Positions 24,458-32,613 of a stretch of DNA of 64,000 bases are shown one piece after another. The position numbers were made by a program, and so were the translations under genes. The stretch's first letter is position 1; the number at the start of each line of letters is the position of its first letter. The notes under the pieces were generated by a model. It worked only from the letters and a program-made list of their open reading frames with translations. It made no database searches and had not been told where the DNA came from. Source of the DNA: Janibacter limosus (lineage in GTDB: Bacteria > Actinomycetota > Actinomycetes > Actinomycetales > Dermatophilaceae); the NCBI RefSeq assembly GCF_004295485.1, contig NZ_CP036164.1, positions 3,100,001 through 3,164,000 of the forward strand. Reading direction: 5' to 3'.

Positions 24458-25549
24458 CTAGGAACGTGCGAAGGGGTCCTGCCCCCGCTTGATCGCCGCC
24501 TGCGCCTTGCCGACCTTGCCCGTCGCCGCCCACCGCCTGCGCGCGGCCGACCGCGCGGCCGGGTCGGTGCGCATGGCGATCCACTCGGCCTCGCGCTGCA
24601 GCTTCTGCCAGCTGTGCCAGCGCCGCTCGTCGAGATCACCTTCCTCGAGCGCGGCGCGCACCGCGCACCCGGGCTCGCTCACGTGCCCGCAGTCGCTGAA
24701 GCGGCACGACCCGATCAGCTCCTCGACGTCGGGGAAGGTGAGGGCCACCCCTTCGCCGTCGTCGTGCAGACCGATCGAGCGCAGGCCGGGGGTGTCGATG
24801 AGGACCCCACCGTCGGCGAGCGGGACGAGCTCGCGCGCGGTCGTCGTGTGCCGGCCCTTGCCGTCCTGCCGCGTGTCCGAGACCGCCTGGACCGGCTCTC
24901 CCGCAAGGGCGTTGACGAGGGTGGACTTGCCCGCGCCCGACTGGCCGACGAGCGCGGTCGTGCCACCGGCGAGGACCGCGGCGAGCTCGTCGACGCCTTC
25001 GCCGGTCTCGGCCGAGACGGCCAGGACGCCCACCCCGGGGGCGGCCGCCTCGACCTCGGCGCGCGTGGCGTCCGGGTCGAAGGCCAGGTCGGTCTTGGTC
25101 AGCACGACGAGCGGCTGGGCCCCCGACTCCCAGGCGACGACGAGGTAGCGCTCGATCGTCGACAGGTTGACCCGGGTCTCGAAGGGCACCGCGACGAGCA
25201 CGTGGTCGAGGTTGGCGGCCATGACCTGCGCGTCCGAGCGCTCACCGGCGGCCTTGCGCACGATCGAGCTGCGGCGGGGGAGGACGACGCGCACGACGTC
25301 CCCGTCGTCACGACGCTCCAGGCCGACCCAGTCGCCGGTCGTCGGCTGGTCCTCGAGATCACTGCCGGCGGGTAGGCGGACGAGCGCGGGGACTGGGCCG
25401 GCCGTGGTGTGCACGGTGACGCGGCCCCGGTCGACCCGGCCGACGCGGCCGGGCTCGAGGGCGAAGGGGGTCGCCCCCTTCGTCTCGCGGTAGGCGGCCG
25501 CCCAGGCGTCGTCCCAGCCCAGCGGTACCAGATCGGTCGTGTCGGTCAT
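24458..25549 (-). CDS. rsgA: Ribosome small-subunit GTPase RsgA
   Basis: 363 residues with the circularly permuted GTPase order: an N-terminal OB-like region, then TKTD (G4), SAETG (G5), GQSGAGKST (G1), a TTT switch region, DTPG (G3), and a C-terminal zinc knuckle (CRFSDCGHVSEPGC). The order G4-G5-G1-G3 defines RsgA/YjeQ, which checks late 30S assembly. The start may be the ATG at 25549 or 25558. Between this gene and the lipoprotein (24323-24457) I see no clear gene, only a short protein-like remnant. Confidence 0.93.
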   Translation of the reverse strand: MTDTTDLVPLGWDDAWAAAYRETKGATPFALEPGRVGRVDRGRVTVHTTAGPVPALVRLPAGSDLEDQPTTGDWVGLERRDDGDVVRVVLPRRSSIVRKAAGERSDAQVMAANLDHVLVAVPFETRVNLSTIERYLVVAWESGAQPLVVLTKTDLAFDPDATRAEVEAAAPGVGVLAVSAETGEGVDELAAVLAGGTTALVGQSGAGKSTLVNALAGEPVQAVSDTRQDGKGRHTTTARELVPLADGGVLIDTPGLRSIGLHDDGEGVALTFPDVEELIGSCRFSDCGHVSEPGCAVRAALEEGDLDERRWHSWQKLQREAEWIAMRTDPAARSAARRRWAATGKVGKAQAAIKRGQDPFARS

Positions 25550-25648
25550 CCCGGCCACGGTGGCACCACGGGCCCCGGGCCGCCACCGAATTACCGCGGT
25601 CGGGCGGTGCTCAGGTGCGTCGGCGGCTCTGGGGCGCGGCCGGGGACG

Positions 25649-26170
25649 TCATGGACCGACCCGGCGGCGGGAGGGACCACCCAGCGCGGCCCACACGGTC
25701 GTCTGCCGCTCGTCGCGCTGCACGCCCCACTCGTGGGCGATGCTGCGCACGATCCGCAGCCCACGGCCGGAGGTCGCCCACACCTGGCGCGGCGCCGGGG
25801 CCGGCTCGGTCTCGGCTCCGCCGTCGCTGACCTCGATCTCGACGGAGTCGCCGCGCGCCTTCCAGTGGATGCGCACGGTCCGGTCCGAGAGCGGAGCGGC
25901 GTGGCGAAGGGAGTTGGTCACGAGCTCGGTGGCGACCAGCTCGGCCTCGCTGACGATCTCGTCGGAGACCCCCCGCGCGGTGAGGTCCAGGGCGATCGCC
26001 TCACGGACCCTGGTGACGGTCTGCAGCTCCCAGCGGGCGCGGATGGTGCGCGCCTGGCCTCGGCCGATCTCACCGCCGAAGGAGTCGACGGTGCGCTCGG
26101 GGTCGATGCCGTCGTGTGCCTGGCCCATGATCTGGAAGGGTCCCTTCGTCGCGGTCGCTGGCCCGGCCAT
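25649..26170 (-). CDS. Anti-sigma-factor-type ATP-binding protein (HATPase_c, RsbW-like)
   Basis: About 173 residues with a GHKL ATPase domain: VATELVTNSLRHA (N-box), VSDGGAETEP (G1) and GRGLRIV (G2). Stand-alone domains of this kind in actinobacteria act as anti-sigma factors or serine kinases of the RsbW/SpoIIAB group. No sigma factor or anti-anti-sigma gene is adjacent. The start may be ATG 26170 or ATG 26128. Divergent from the DUF5926 gene with 59 bp between. Confidence 0.82.
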   Translation of the reverse strand: MAGPATATKGPFQIMGQAHDGIDPERTVDSFGGEIGRGQARTIRARWELQTVTRVREAIALDLTARGVSDEIVSEAELVATELVTNSLRHAAPLSDRTVRIHWKARGDSVEIEVSDGGAETEPAPAPRQVWATSGRGLRIVRSIAHEWGVQRDERQTTVWAALGGPSRRRVGP

Positions 26171-26229
26171 TGTCCCTGCTCTGGCGGTGCTACCCAACCA
26201 GGCCACGCCGAGGGCCTACGCTGACCGCC

Positions 26230-27114
26230 ATGGGTAAGGCATCTCGTCGTAAGAAGGACACGCAGGGCAAGACCACCAAGGTCGCCCCCGCGCCCTATGT
26301 GGCACGCCCCTTCGAGGGGCTGCCGGGCGAGCCCGACTGGGTCGCCGCCTACGAGATCCTCCCGGCGGCGACGGCCGTCCTGACCCTCAAGGCGGGCGCC
26401 GTCCCCGAGGGCTCCCCCGCGACGGTCACCCTCGCGAGCGTGCTGCCGATGGCCTGGCCGGCGCTGCGCCGGCAGGACGGCGAGATCCTCATCGCCAGCC
26501 AGTCCGGCTCCAGCAGCAGCGACCCGAGCCGTGACCTCGCGCAGGCACTGCTCACCGCGCTCGCCACCGAGCCGGGCGCCCCGATCCCGCAGCTGCCCCG
26601 CACCACCGTGGAGACGCCGCGGTTGCAGGAGCTCATCGACACCGACGCTCCCTTCGAGATCACCGTGCACGAGGGCTTCGACTTCTGGGTCGACGGCCAG
26701 GAGCTGACCGGTGAGGCCGCCGCGTCGCTCGAGCAGGCCAACGGCTCGGTCGTCCCGACCTCCCCGATCGCCGGCACCCCGAGCACCTACTGGTGCCGGA
26801 TCGGCGAGCGCACCTACATCCGTCACGTCCTCGCCGACGACGAGGACACCGCGACCACGGCCCTCGCCCGGCTCCACGCGAAGGGGGCGGCCCACCTCGA
26901 CGACGAGCGTCGCCTCCTCGGCGCCTTCCGCGCCGGTGGCCTCCTCGTCCCCGTGTGGGAGGTGCCCGCCGACTCCGAGCCGTCGGAGCACGAGGGCGCC
27001 GTCGCCGACTTCGCCGAGCGGTACACCTCGGCTGCCGCAGCCACCGACGAGCTCACTGCCGAGGAGCGCCGGGCCCGGTCCGGCCTGCTCTCGCGGCAGG
27101 TGACGCTGCGCTGA
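26230..27114 (+). CDS. DUF5926 family protein
   Basis: 294 residues, starting MGKASRRKK, a basic N-terminus typical of the actinobacterial DUF5926 family, and continuing with YVARPFEGLPGEPDWVAAYEILPAATA. No catalytic motif is apparent and the biochemical role is unknown. It is followed 2 bp later by a GT2 gene and then a GT-C gene, so it opens a probable envelope-glycosylation operon, although DUF5926 itself has no proven link with it. Confidence 0.8.
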   Translation: MGKASRRKKDTQGKTTKVAPAPYVARPFEGLPGEPDWVAAYEILPAATAVLTLKAGAVPEGSPATVTLASVLPMAWPALRRQDGEILIASQSGSSSSDPSRDLAQALLTALATEPGAPIPQLPRTTVETPRLQELIDTDAPFEITVHEGFDFWVDGQELTGEAAASLEQANGSVVPTSPIAGTPSTYWCRIGERTYIRHVLADDEDTATTALARLHAKGAAHLDDERRLLGAFRAGGLLVPVWEVPADSEPSEHEGAVADFAERYTSAAAATDELTAEERRARSGLLSRQVTLR

Positions 27115-27116
27115 TC

Positions 27117-27818
27117 ATGTCCGCGGGGGTGGCCGCGATCGTCCCGGCCAAGGACGAAGCCGACCGGGTCGCCGCGACCGTCACGGCCCTCCTGGCGCTG
27201 GACGACGTCGACCTCGTCATCGTGGTCGACGACGGGTCCACCGACGCCACGGCCGCCGTGGCTGCCGACGCCGAGGCGCTCGTCGTGCGCCACCCGGCCA
27301 ACCGGGGCAAGGCTGCTGCGCTCGAGACGGGCGTCGCTCGGCTCCTCGAGGAGGAGACCCGTACCGGCTCCGACCCGCACGTCCTGCTCTTCGCCGATGC
27401 CGACCTCGGCGCCTCGGCGACCAACCTCGAGCCGCTGCTGCTGCCGGTCCTCGCCGGCAGCGCCGACCTGGCCGTGGCCAACATCCCGAGGAGCGCGTCG
27501 TCGCTCGGCGCCGGCAGGGTGGTCCGGCTGGCCCGGGGCCAGATCGAGGCGATGACGGGCCGCAGGATCGAGCAGCCGCTCAACGGAATGCGCGCGATGA
27601 CCCGCGAGACCTTCGCCGACGCGACCCCGCTGGCGAGCGGCTGGGGCGTCGAGGCCGCGATGCTCGTCGACGTGCTGCGGGCCGGCCGCCGGGTCGTCGA
27701 GGTCCCCGTGGGGCTGACCCACCGACGCACCGGCACCGACCTCGCGGGGCGCCTGCACCGGGCCAAGCAGCTGCGCGACGTGTCGACCGCGCTGCTCGCC
27801 CGTCGCTTCCTGTCGTGA
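27117..27818 (+). CDS. Family 2 glycosyltransferase
   Basis: 233 residues. GT-A fold: AAIVPAKDEADRVAATV, then VVDDGSTDAT (first Asp pair) and FADADLGA (the DxD metal site). It is small and has no membrane segment, like prenyl-phosphate mannose or glucose synthases and DPM-like enzymes that make lipid-linked sugar donors for GT-C enzymes. The next gene, overlapping by GTGA, is a GT-C-type membrane transferase, which fits a donor-maker/donor-user pair. Confidence 0.85.
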   Translation: MSAGVAAIVPAKDEADRVAATVTALLALDDVDLVIVVDDGSTDATAAVAADAEALVVRHPANRGKAAALETGVARLLEEETRTGSDPHVLLFADADLGASATNLEPLLLPVLAGSADLAVANIPRSASSLGAGRVVRLARGQIEAMTGRRIEQPLNGMRAMTRETFADATPLASGWGVEAAMLVDVLRAGRRVVEVPVGLTHRRTGTDLAGRLHRAKQLRDVSTALLARRFLS

Positions 27819-29407
27819 CGGACACCCGCGACGATCGCGACTCGCTGGGGCTCGCCCTGCTCGCGACCGCGATCGGCCTGCTGCTGCTCGTCGGGGCCAG
27901 CGGCACCTCGCTCGCCCTGCCGCCCCTCGGACCACGTGGCTGGGCGCCACCGGACCTGCCCTGGCAGCTCGGCGGCTGGACCGTCGTCGTGCTGCAGACC
28001 TCGGGTTACCTGCTCGGCGGCCTCTCGCTGTGGCGGCACGTGTGCCGGCCCACCCCCCTTCGCCTGCGGTCGTGGCACCTGGCGGCCCTCGCCGCGCTGG
28101 TCCTGCTCACAGCTCCCTTCGGCACCGCGGACCACACCAACTACGCCGCCTACGGCCGGATCCTGGTCGAGGGCGGCGACCCGTGGTCGGTGGTCCCGGC
28201 CGACTGGCGCGGCGGGGTCGACCCCGTCGTCAGCCAGGTGCAGGACCCGTGGCGGGAGGCGACGAGCGTCTACGGCCCGGTCGGTACCTGGCTCATGGGC
28301 CTGTCCGCGTGGCTGGGCGGCGAGGTCACCCGGCAGGTCGTGTGGGTCTGGCAGGTCGTCGTCGTCGGGGCGTGGCTCGGCACCCGTGAGGTGCTCGTCC
28401 GGCTCGGGACCGCTCGCCCGACCGTCGACCGCTGGTGGACGACCAATGTCGTCGTGCTCGGCGCCGGCGTCCTCGGCGCACACGTCGACACGCTGGCCGT
28501 CTGCGCGATGGTGGCGGCCCTCGCCCTCGGGCTGGCCCGCCGGCCCCTCCTGGCCGGGCTCGCGACGGGTCTCGCCGCGAGCACCAAGCTGACCGCGGGG
28601 GTCGTCGGCATCACCCTGCTGTGGGCGCTCGTCGCCGAGCGCAGGCACCCGCAGGCCCCCCAACCTGCGCACGACCTTAAGGAGATGCGCCCGAACCGTG
28701 ATTCCCCTGCGCACGACCTTAAGGAGATGCGCCCGAACCGTGATGCCCCTGCGCACGACCTTAAGGAGATGCGGTTGGGAGGGGCGGCTCGGTTGGGAGG
28801 GGCGGCTCGGCTCGTCATCGGCTCGCTGCTCGTCATCGTGCCGGCGCACCTGGTCATCGGCGGCCACGCGCTCGGCCGGATCGCCCAGGCGGGTGGCGGC
28901 ATCTCCTATGCCATGCCGTGGCGGGCGGTCTACACGGCGCTGGACCTGGTGGTCAGCGAGCCGGCGGCCCGGACGGCGACCACCTGGATAGCCGCGGTCG
29001 GCTGCGTCCTGCTCGCCATCGCCCTGTGGCGCCTCACCGAGGAACTGACGCACGTCCTCGCGGTGCGGGCACTCTTCGTCCTGACGACCGCCTACTCGCT
29101 CGGGGCCGGCTATGTCCTGCCCTGGTACGAGCTGCCGCAGTGGCTGGCGACGGCAGCGCTCGTGGGTCTGCTGTCGGCCGAGGGCTGGCGCCGCTTCCGT
29201 CCGCTCCTGCTGCTGCTGCTCGCCCGGTCGGTCGTCCTCGCACTGGCCTACGTGCCCGGGCGCGTCCACCTGCCCGGGGACATCGAGGCGGTGACGCTGG
29301 GCTTCCGCTTCGTCGCGTCGCCGCTGATGACGCTGGCGGTGTGGGCGGCGCTGTGGGTCATGTGGCGTCGGGCCCCGAGACCCACGGCTGTCGGTCGCCG
29401 GCCCTAG
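27815..29407 (+). CDS. GT-C-type membrane glycosyltransferase with repeat insertion
   Basis: 530 residues with about 11-12 membrane segments. After the first helices the extracytoplasmic loop has FGTADHTNYAAYGRI, an acidic pair expected in GT-C enzymes using polyprenyl-phosphate sugars; the layout resembles actinobacterial mannosyltransferases. Residues 285-320 contain three copies of AHDLKEMR separated by PNRDSP/PNRDAP, encoded by a 42-bp tandem repeat carrying the family A dyad, followed by an LGGAAR duplication. The insert lies in a loop between helices and keeps the frame. It starts with GTG overlapping the GT2 stop. Confidence 0.82.
   Translation: MTDTRDDRDSLGLALLATAIGLLLLVGASGTSLALPPLGPRGWAPPDLPWQLGGWTVVVLQTSGYLLGGLSLWRHVCRPTPLRLRSWHLAALAALVLLTAPFGTADHTNYAAYGRILVEGGDPWSVVPADWRGGVDPVVSQVQDPWREATSVYGPVGTWLMGLSAWLGGEVTRQVVWVWQVVVVGAWLGTREVLVRLGTARPTVDRWWTTNVVVLGAGVLGAHVDTLAVCAMVAALALGLARRPLLAGLATGLAASTKLTAGVVGITLLWALVAERRHPQAPQPAHDLKEMRPNRDSPAHDLKEMRPNRDAPAHDLKEMRLGGAARLGGAARLVIGSLLVIVPAHLVIGGHALGRIAQAGGGISYAMPWRAVYTALDLVVSEPAARTATTWIAAVGCVLLAIALWRLTEELTHVLAVRALFVLTTAYSLGAGYVLPWYELPQWLATAALVGLLSAEGWRRFRPLLLLLLARSVVLALAYVPGRVHLPGDIEAVTLGFRFVASPLMTLAVWAALWVMWRRAPRPTAVGRRP
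28667..28774. repeat. Family A dyad repeats inside the GT-C gene, 42-bp period
   Basis: Core copies at 28667-28690, 28709-28732 and 28751-28774. The period of 42 is a multiple of three and each core encodes AHDLKEMR in the same frame. A second small tandem repeat (18 bp, GGTTGGGAGGGGCGGCTC, twice) follows directly. Confidence 0.9.
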
Positions 29408-29440
29408 ACTTCAGGTTCGTTGGGGAGAGCGGGGAGCGAG

Positions 29441-30346
29441 ATGCTGTGCAACAGCTGTGGGACCACGGGGACGGGCACCTTCTGCGCCCGGTGCGGAGCG
29501 CGTCTGAGTCCGGGCGAGGCTGATCCCAACGATGTCTTCTGGGCCGACGACCAACCGACCTCCGTCCAGCATCCGGCTGCGCCCCCGGACCAGCCCCACG
29601 GTCCCGAGTCCGGCTGGGACGACTGGCTGGTCTCCCGACAGCCTGCCGAGACGACCCCGGCCCCCATGTCACCGGTGGCGTCGGGCCCGCCCGCGCCGTC
29701 CGGTGGCGGCGGACCACACTGGCCGGTCTTCGTCGCGGTCGGTGCGGTCGCCGCGATGGTCCTGGTCCTCGGAGGGGCGGCCGCCTGGTGGGCGAGCACG
29801 CGCGACGACACGAGCGCCGCGGCGCCGACCACCAGCACCGCGACCGCGGTGGTGACGACAGTGACGAGCACTGCGCCTCCGCCACCCCCGACGACGACCG
29901 TGACTACGACCGCCACGAGCACGTCCACGACCACCGCGCCCGTGACGGCTGCCGACCAGCTGGGCGACCTGCGCGACCAGTCCCTCGGTCAGCTCGTCAC
30001 CGACGACTCCTGGGCGCTGAGCCTCTCGGCCAAGCAGGACGGCACTCGCGACGAGCGCCAGACGACGCGCAGCGGGTCGCACGTCTTCCGTCTCCAGGAC
30101 ATCCTCGAGCTCCACGACGACCTCGACAGCGTCTACTCCGGCTACACGTCGGTCTATCTCCTCAAGGCCGAGGACCTGGGCAGCACCAAGGGCCCCGACG
30201 GAGACAAGATCTGGATGACGATCGTCGACCCGGGCGGTCTGTCCTCACGCGCCGACGCCCAGGCGTGGTGCGACAGCGAGTTCCCGTGGCTGACCGGCGA
30301 CGACCTCACCAACACCTGCTACCCGCGGCAGCTCACGAGTCCCTGA
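29441..30346 (+). CDS. Zinc-ribbon membrane protein with Thr-rich linker
   Basis: 301 residues from the ATG at 29441 (GGGGAGCGAG upstream). The N-terminal CNSCGTTGTGTFCARCG is a zinc ribbon. A Pro-rich cytoplasmic stretch, one membrane helix (roughly HWPVFVAVGAVAAMVLVLGG), a long Thr/Ser/Pro linker and an extracellular C-terminal domain of ~120 residues with two cysteines follow. The layout is common in actinobacterial membrane proteins of unknown function. Convergent with the following gene (39-bp gap). Confidence 0.75.
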   Translation: MLCNSCGTTGTGTFCARCGARLSPGEADPNDVFWADDQPTSVQHPAAPPDQPHGPESGWDDWLVSRQPAETTPAPMSPVASGPPAPSGGGGPHWPVFVAVGAVAAMVLVLGGAAAWWASTRDDTSAAAPTTSTATAVVTTVTSTAPPPPPTTTVTTTATSTSTTTAPVTAADQLGDLRDQSLGQLVTDDSWALSLSAKQDGTRDERQTTRSGSHVFRLQDILELHDDLDSVYSGYTSVYLLKAEDLGSTKGPDGDKIWMTIVDPGGLSSRADAQAWCDSEFPWLTGDDLTNTCYPRQLTSP

Positions 30347-30385
30347 CAGACCTCACCGCGAGTTGGTCGTCGGGCGCTGCGCTCC

Positions 30386-32557
30386 TCACGTAGAGGCGCG
30401 CAGGGCGCGCTGCGGCCGGTGCCCGACCCACAGGACCACCAGCGCCGGTCCCAGGACGAGGGCGGCGGCAGCCGGGATGGCGGTGCCCGAGTCGTTGAGC
30501 AGGAAGCCCACGGTGAGCGCGACGACCAGGCCGATGAGCCCGACCCGCAGGGCCGGGTAGGCCGCGAAGGTCGGCTGCAGGCGCGCTCCCGCAGCGCTGC
30601 CCGGCCGGGCGAGCACCCAGATGAGCGCGATGAGCACCAGCGGCACGAGGAGTGCCGCGCGCTCCGGTCCGAGCAGCAGGTCCACGTTGGTCTGCAGCTT
30701 GCGCCAGACGATCCCCCACGCGTCGCCGTCGAGCAGGCTCTGGAAGAAGCGACCCAGGTGGGTGCGCTGCTCCTCGGGGCGCAGCCAGTCCGCGCCCGCC
30801 ATCGCGAGGAAGCCGACCCCGGTGGCGACCGCGATGCCCAGCGCCTTGACCCAGCCCAGCCGTACCCCGGCCACGGCGAGCACGAGGTAGCCGACCGACG
30901 GGATGAGCGCGAGCGCGCCACCACCGTCAGCCCCCAGCCAGGCGTCGACGACGAAGGTCGCCAGCCCCACGACGGCGACCACGAAGACGGCCGGACCACG
31001 GCGTCCTCGAGCCAGGGACGAGTCCGCGAGCGCCGTCATGAGCAGGAAGGCGGCCGCCACGAAGATCGCGAAGGGGACATTGCCGAAGCCGTGGAAGCGC
31101 CCGCCGTCGAGGGGCAGCAGCCCGAGGACCGACAGCATCGTCATCCGCCCACCGCCGAGGAGCAGGTCACCGGCGAGCAGGAGGAAGGTCACCGCGCTCA
31201 GCACCCCGACGCCGGTCAGGGCGGCCGTCGTGCCCTCGGCACGCGAGCGCGATGAAGGCCGCTGCAGGGCGGCCCAGACCGCGGTGAGGGCCAGAGCGAC
31301 CAGGGCCAGGTCGATGACCGCGAGTCGCAGGACGAAGGCCGACATGGGGGTCGCCGTGTCGAACCACCGCGTCAGGGTGAGCAGATAGGTCGAGGCAGGG
31401 ACGGCCATCGCCACCAGACCGACGAGCCCCGCCCCGCGGCTGACCACCGGGCGCCAACGTCGAGGACCGAAGGCCCCCACGAGCCCCGCGAGGGCGAGCA
31501 GGGCCACCAGCCCGATGCCGAAGCCACGGAAGAAGGGCGGGATGACTTCGTCCGCGGCCCGCAGCTGGGCATCGTCGTCGACGAGGGAGGCCATCCGGTC
31601 GTCGACGGGCGACGCGTCGGGGACCGGGACCAGCTGTCGGCCGGCGAGACCCTCCGGCACGCTCATCCCGGCAGTGGTGAGCACCGTGTGGGTGACATCG
31701 GCGATCTGGGCCATCTCGTCGCGCGTCGTCGAGTCGGAGTGCAGCCACCCGGCACGGATCCCCGCGCCGGCCATGGCCAGCACCCGCAGGCCGGGCTGGC
31801 CACCGTCGTCGGACAGGCCCGCGAGGACGATGACGGTGTCGGAGTCGACCCCGGCGACGACGTCGGCGACGACGGCGTCGACGGCCTCGACCTCCTGCGC
31901 GCGGACCGGCCCCGGGTCGGGTGCGGTCACCGGAGGCGCACCCGCGAGGGTGATCGCGCAGCTCTCGTTGATCCCGGGCTCGCCGCCGGGGACCACCCCG
32001 TCGCGGTCGGCCATCGCGAGCACCGCGCCGGCGCCGCTGCCAGCGATGCAGCCTCCGGCCTCGCGGACGGCCGTGCCCAGTGTGCCGATCTGCGCGTCGA
32101 AGCCTTGTGCCGCAATCTTCTTCGACAGGTCCTGCCAGTAGCCGTGGTCCATCTCGACCGCAGCGAGGTCGGGGCCGGACTCGGGGAGGGACGGGAGCGG
32201 ACTGCAGTGCGGCAGCGCCCGGGGGTTGGCACGCAGCTGCGCCCGGGTGACATCGCGCGGTTCGGCCGCGCGGGCACCCGCCGACAGGCCGAGCCACCCG
32301 TCGGACGGGCAGGACGTGAAGTAGGTGGAGCGCACGTTGAGGTTGGTGATCGCTGCACCCCCGGCGAAGGAGTGGATGGCCGGCGTCGCCTCGGGCGTGA
32401 CATCGCTCCACGACAGGCCCGGTGCCCCGACGACGATGACGTCACGTGGCTCCTGCGCGGCCGCCGACGACGGGGCGAGCGCCCCCATGAGGACGAGCAG
32501 CGGGAGCAGGACCAGGAGCACACCCGCAGGACGAAGGGAGTGCAGGGCGCTCATCAT
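30386..32557 (-). CDS. Alkaline-phosphatase-superfamily membrane protein
   Basis: 723 residues. A signal peptide (residues ~1-34, ending SSAAAQ) is followed by a ~300-residue extracytoplasmic domain starting DVIVVGAPGLSWSDV and containing the block VIVLAGLSDDGGQPGLRVLAMAGAGI, reminiscent of alkaline phosphatase/sulfatase-fold proteins. About 10 membrane segments make up the C-terminal half. Similar actinobacterial proteins occur in cell-wall glycan regions, but the substrate is unknown and the catalytic residues are not certain. It is divergent from the GT87 gene, with 56 bp between starts. Confidence 0.75.
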   Translation of the reverse strand: MMSALHSLRPAGVLLVLLPLLVLMGALAPSSAAAQEPRDVIVVGAPGLSWSDVTPEATPAIHSFAGGAAITNLNVRSTYFTSCPSDGWLGLSAGARAAEPRDVTRAQLRANPRALPHCSPLPSLPESGPDLAAVEMDHGYWQDLSKKIAAQGFDAQIGTLGTAVREAGGCIAGSGAGAVLAMADRDGVVPGGEPGINESCAITLAGAPPVTAPDPGPVRAQEVEAVDAVVADVVAGVDSDTVIVLAGLSDDGGQPGLRVLAMAGAGIRAGWLHSDSTTRDEMAQIADVTHTVLTTAGMSVPEGLAGRQLVPVPDASPVDDRMASLVDDDAQLRAADEVIPPFFRGFGIGLVALLALAGLVGAFGPRRWRPVVSRGAGLVGLVAMAVPASTYLLTLTRWFDTATPMSAFVLRLAVIDLALVALALTAVWAALQRPSSRSRAEGTTAALTGVGVLSAVTFLLLAGDLLLGGGRMTMLSVLGLLPLDGGRFHGFGNVPFAIFVAAAFLLMTALADSSLARGRRGPAVFVVAVVGLATFVVDAWLGADGGGALALIPSVGYLVLAVAGVRLGWVKALGIAVATGVGFLAMAGADWLRPEEQRTHLGRFFQSLLDGDAWGIVWRKLQTNVDLLLGPERAALLVPLVLIALIWVLARPGSAAGARLQPTFAAYPALRVGLIGLVVALTVGFLLNDSGTAIPAAAALVLGPALVVLWVGHRPQRALRAST

Positions 32558-32613
32558 GTGTCCACCGTAGTGACCTGCGTCCTCTGCGAGCGCCCGTCGG
32601 ACACAATGGCGGC

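Noticed and set aside
27053..29269. 738-codon minus-strand frame over the GT2/GT-C genes
   Set aside because: No domain and biased composition; the repeated AHLLKVVRRGITVR in it is just the reverse reading of the family A repeats.
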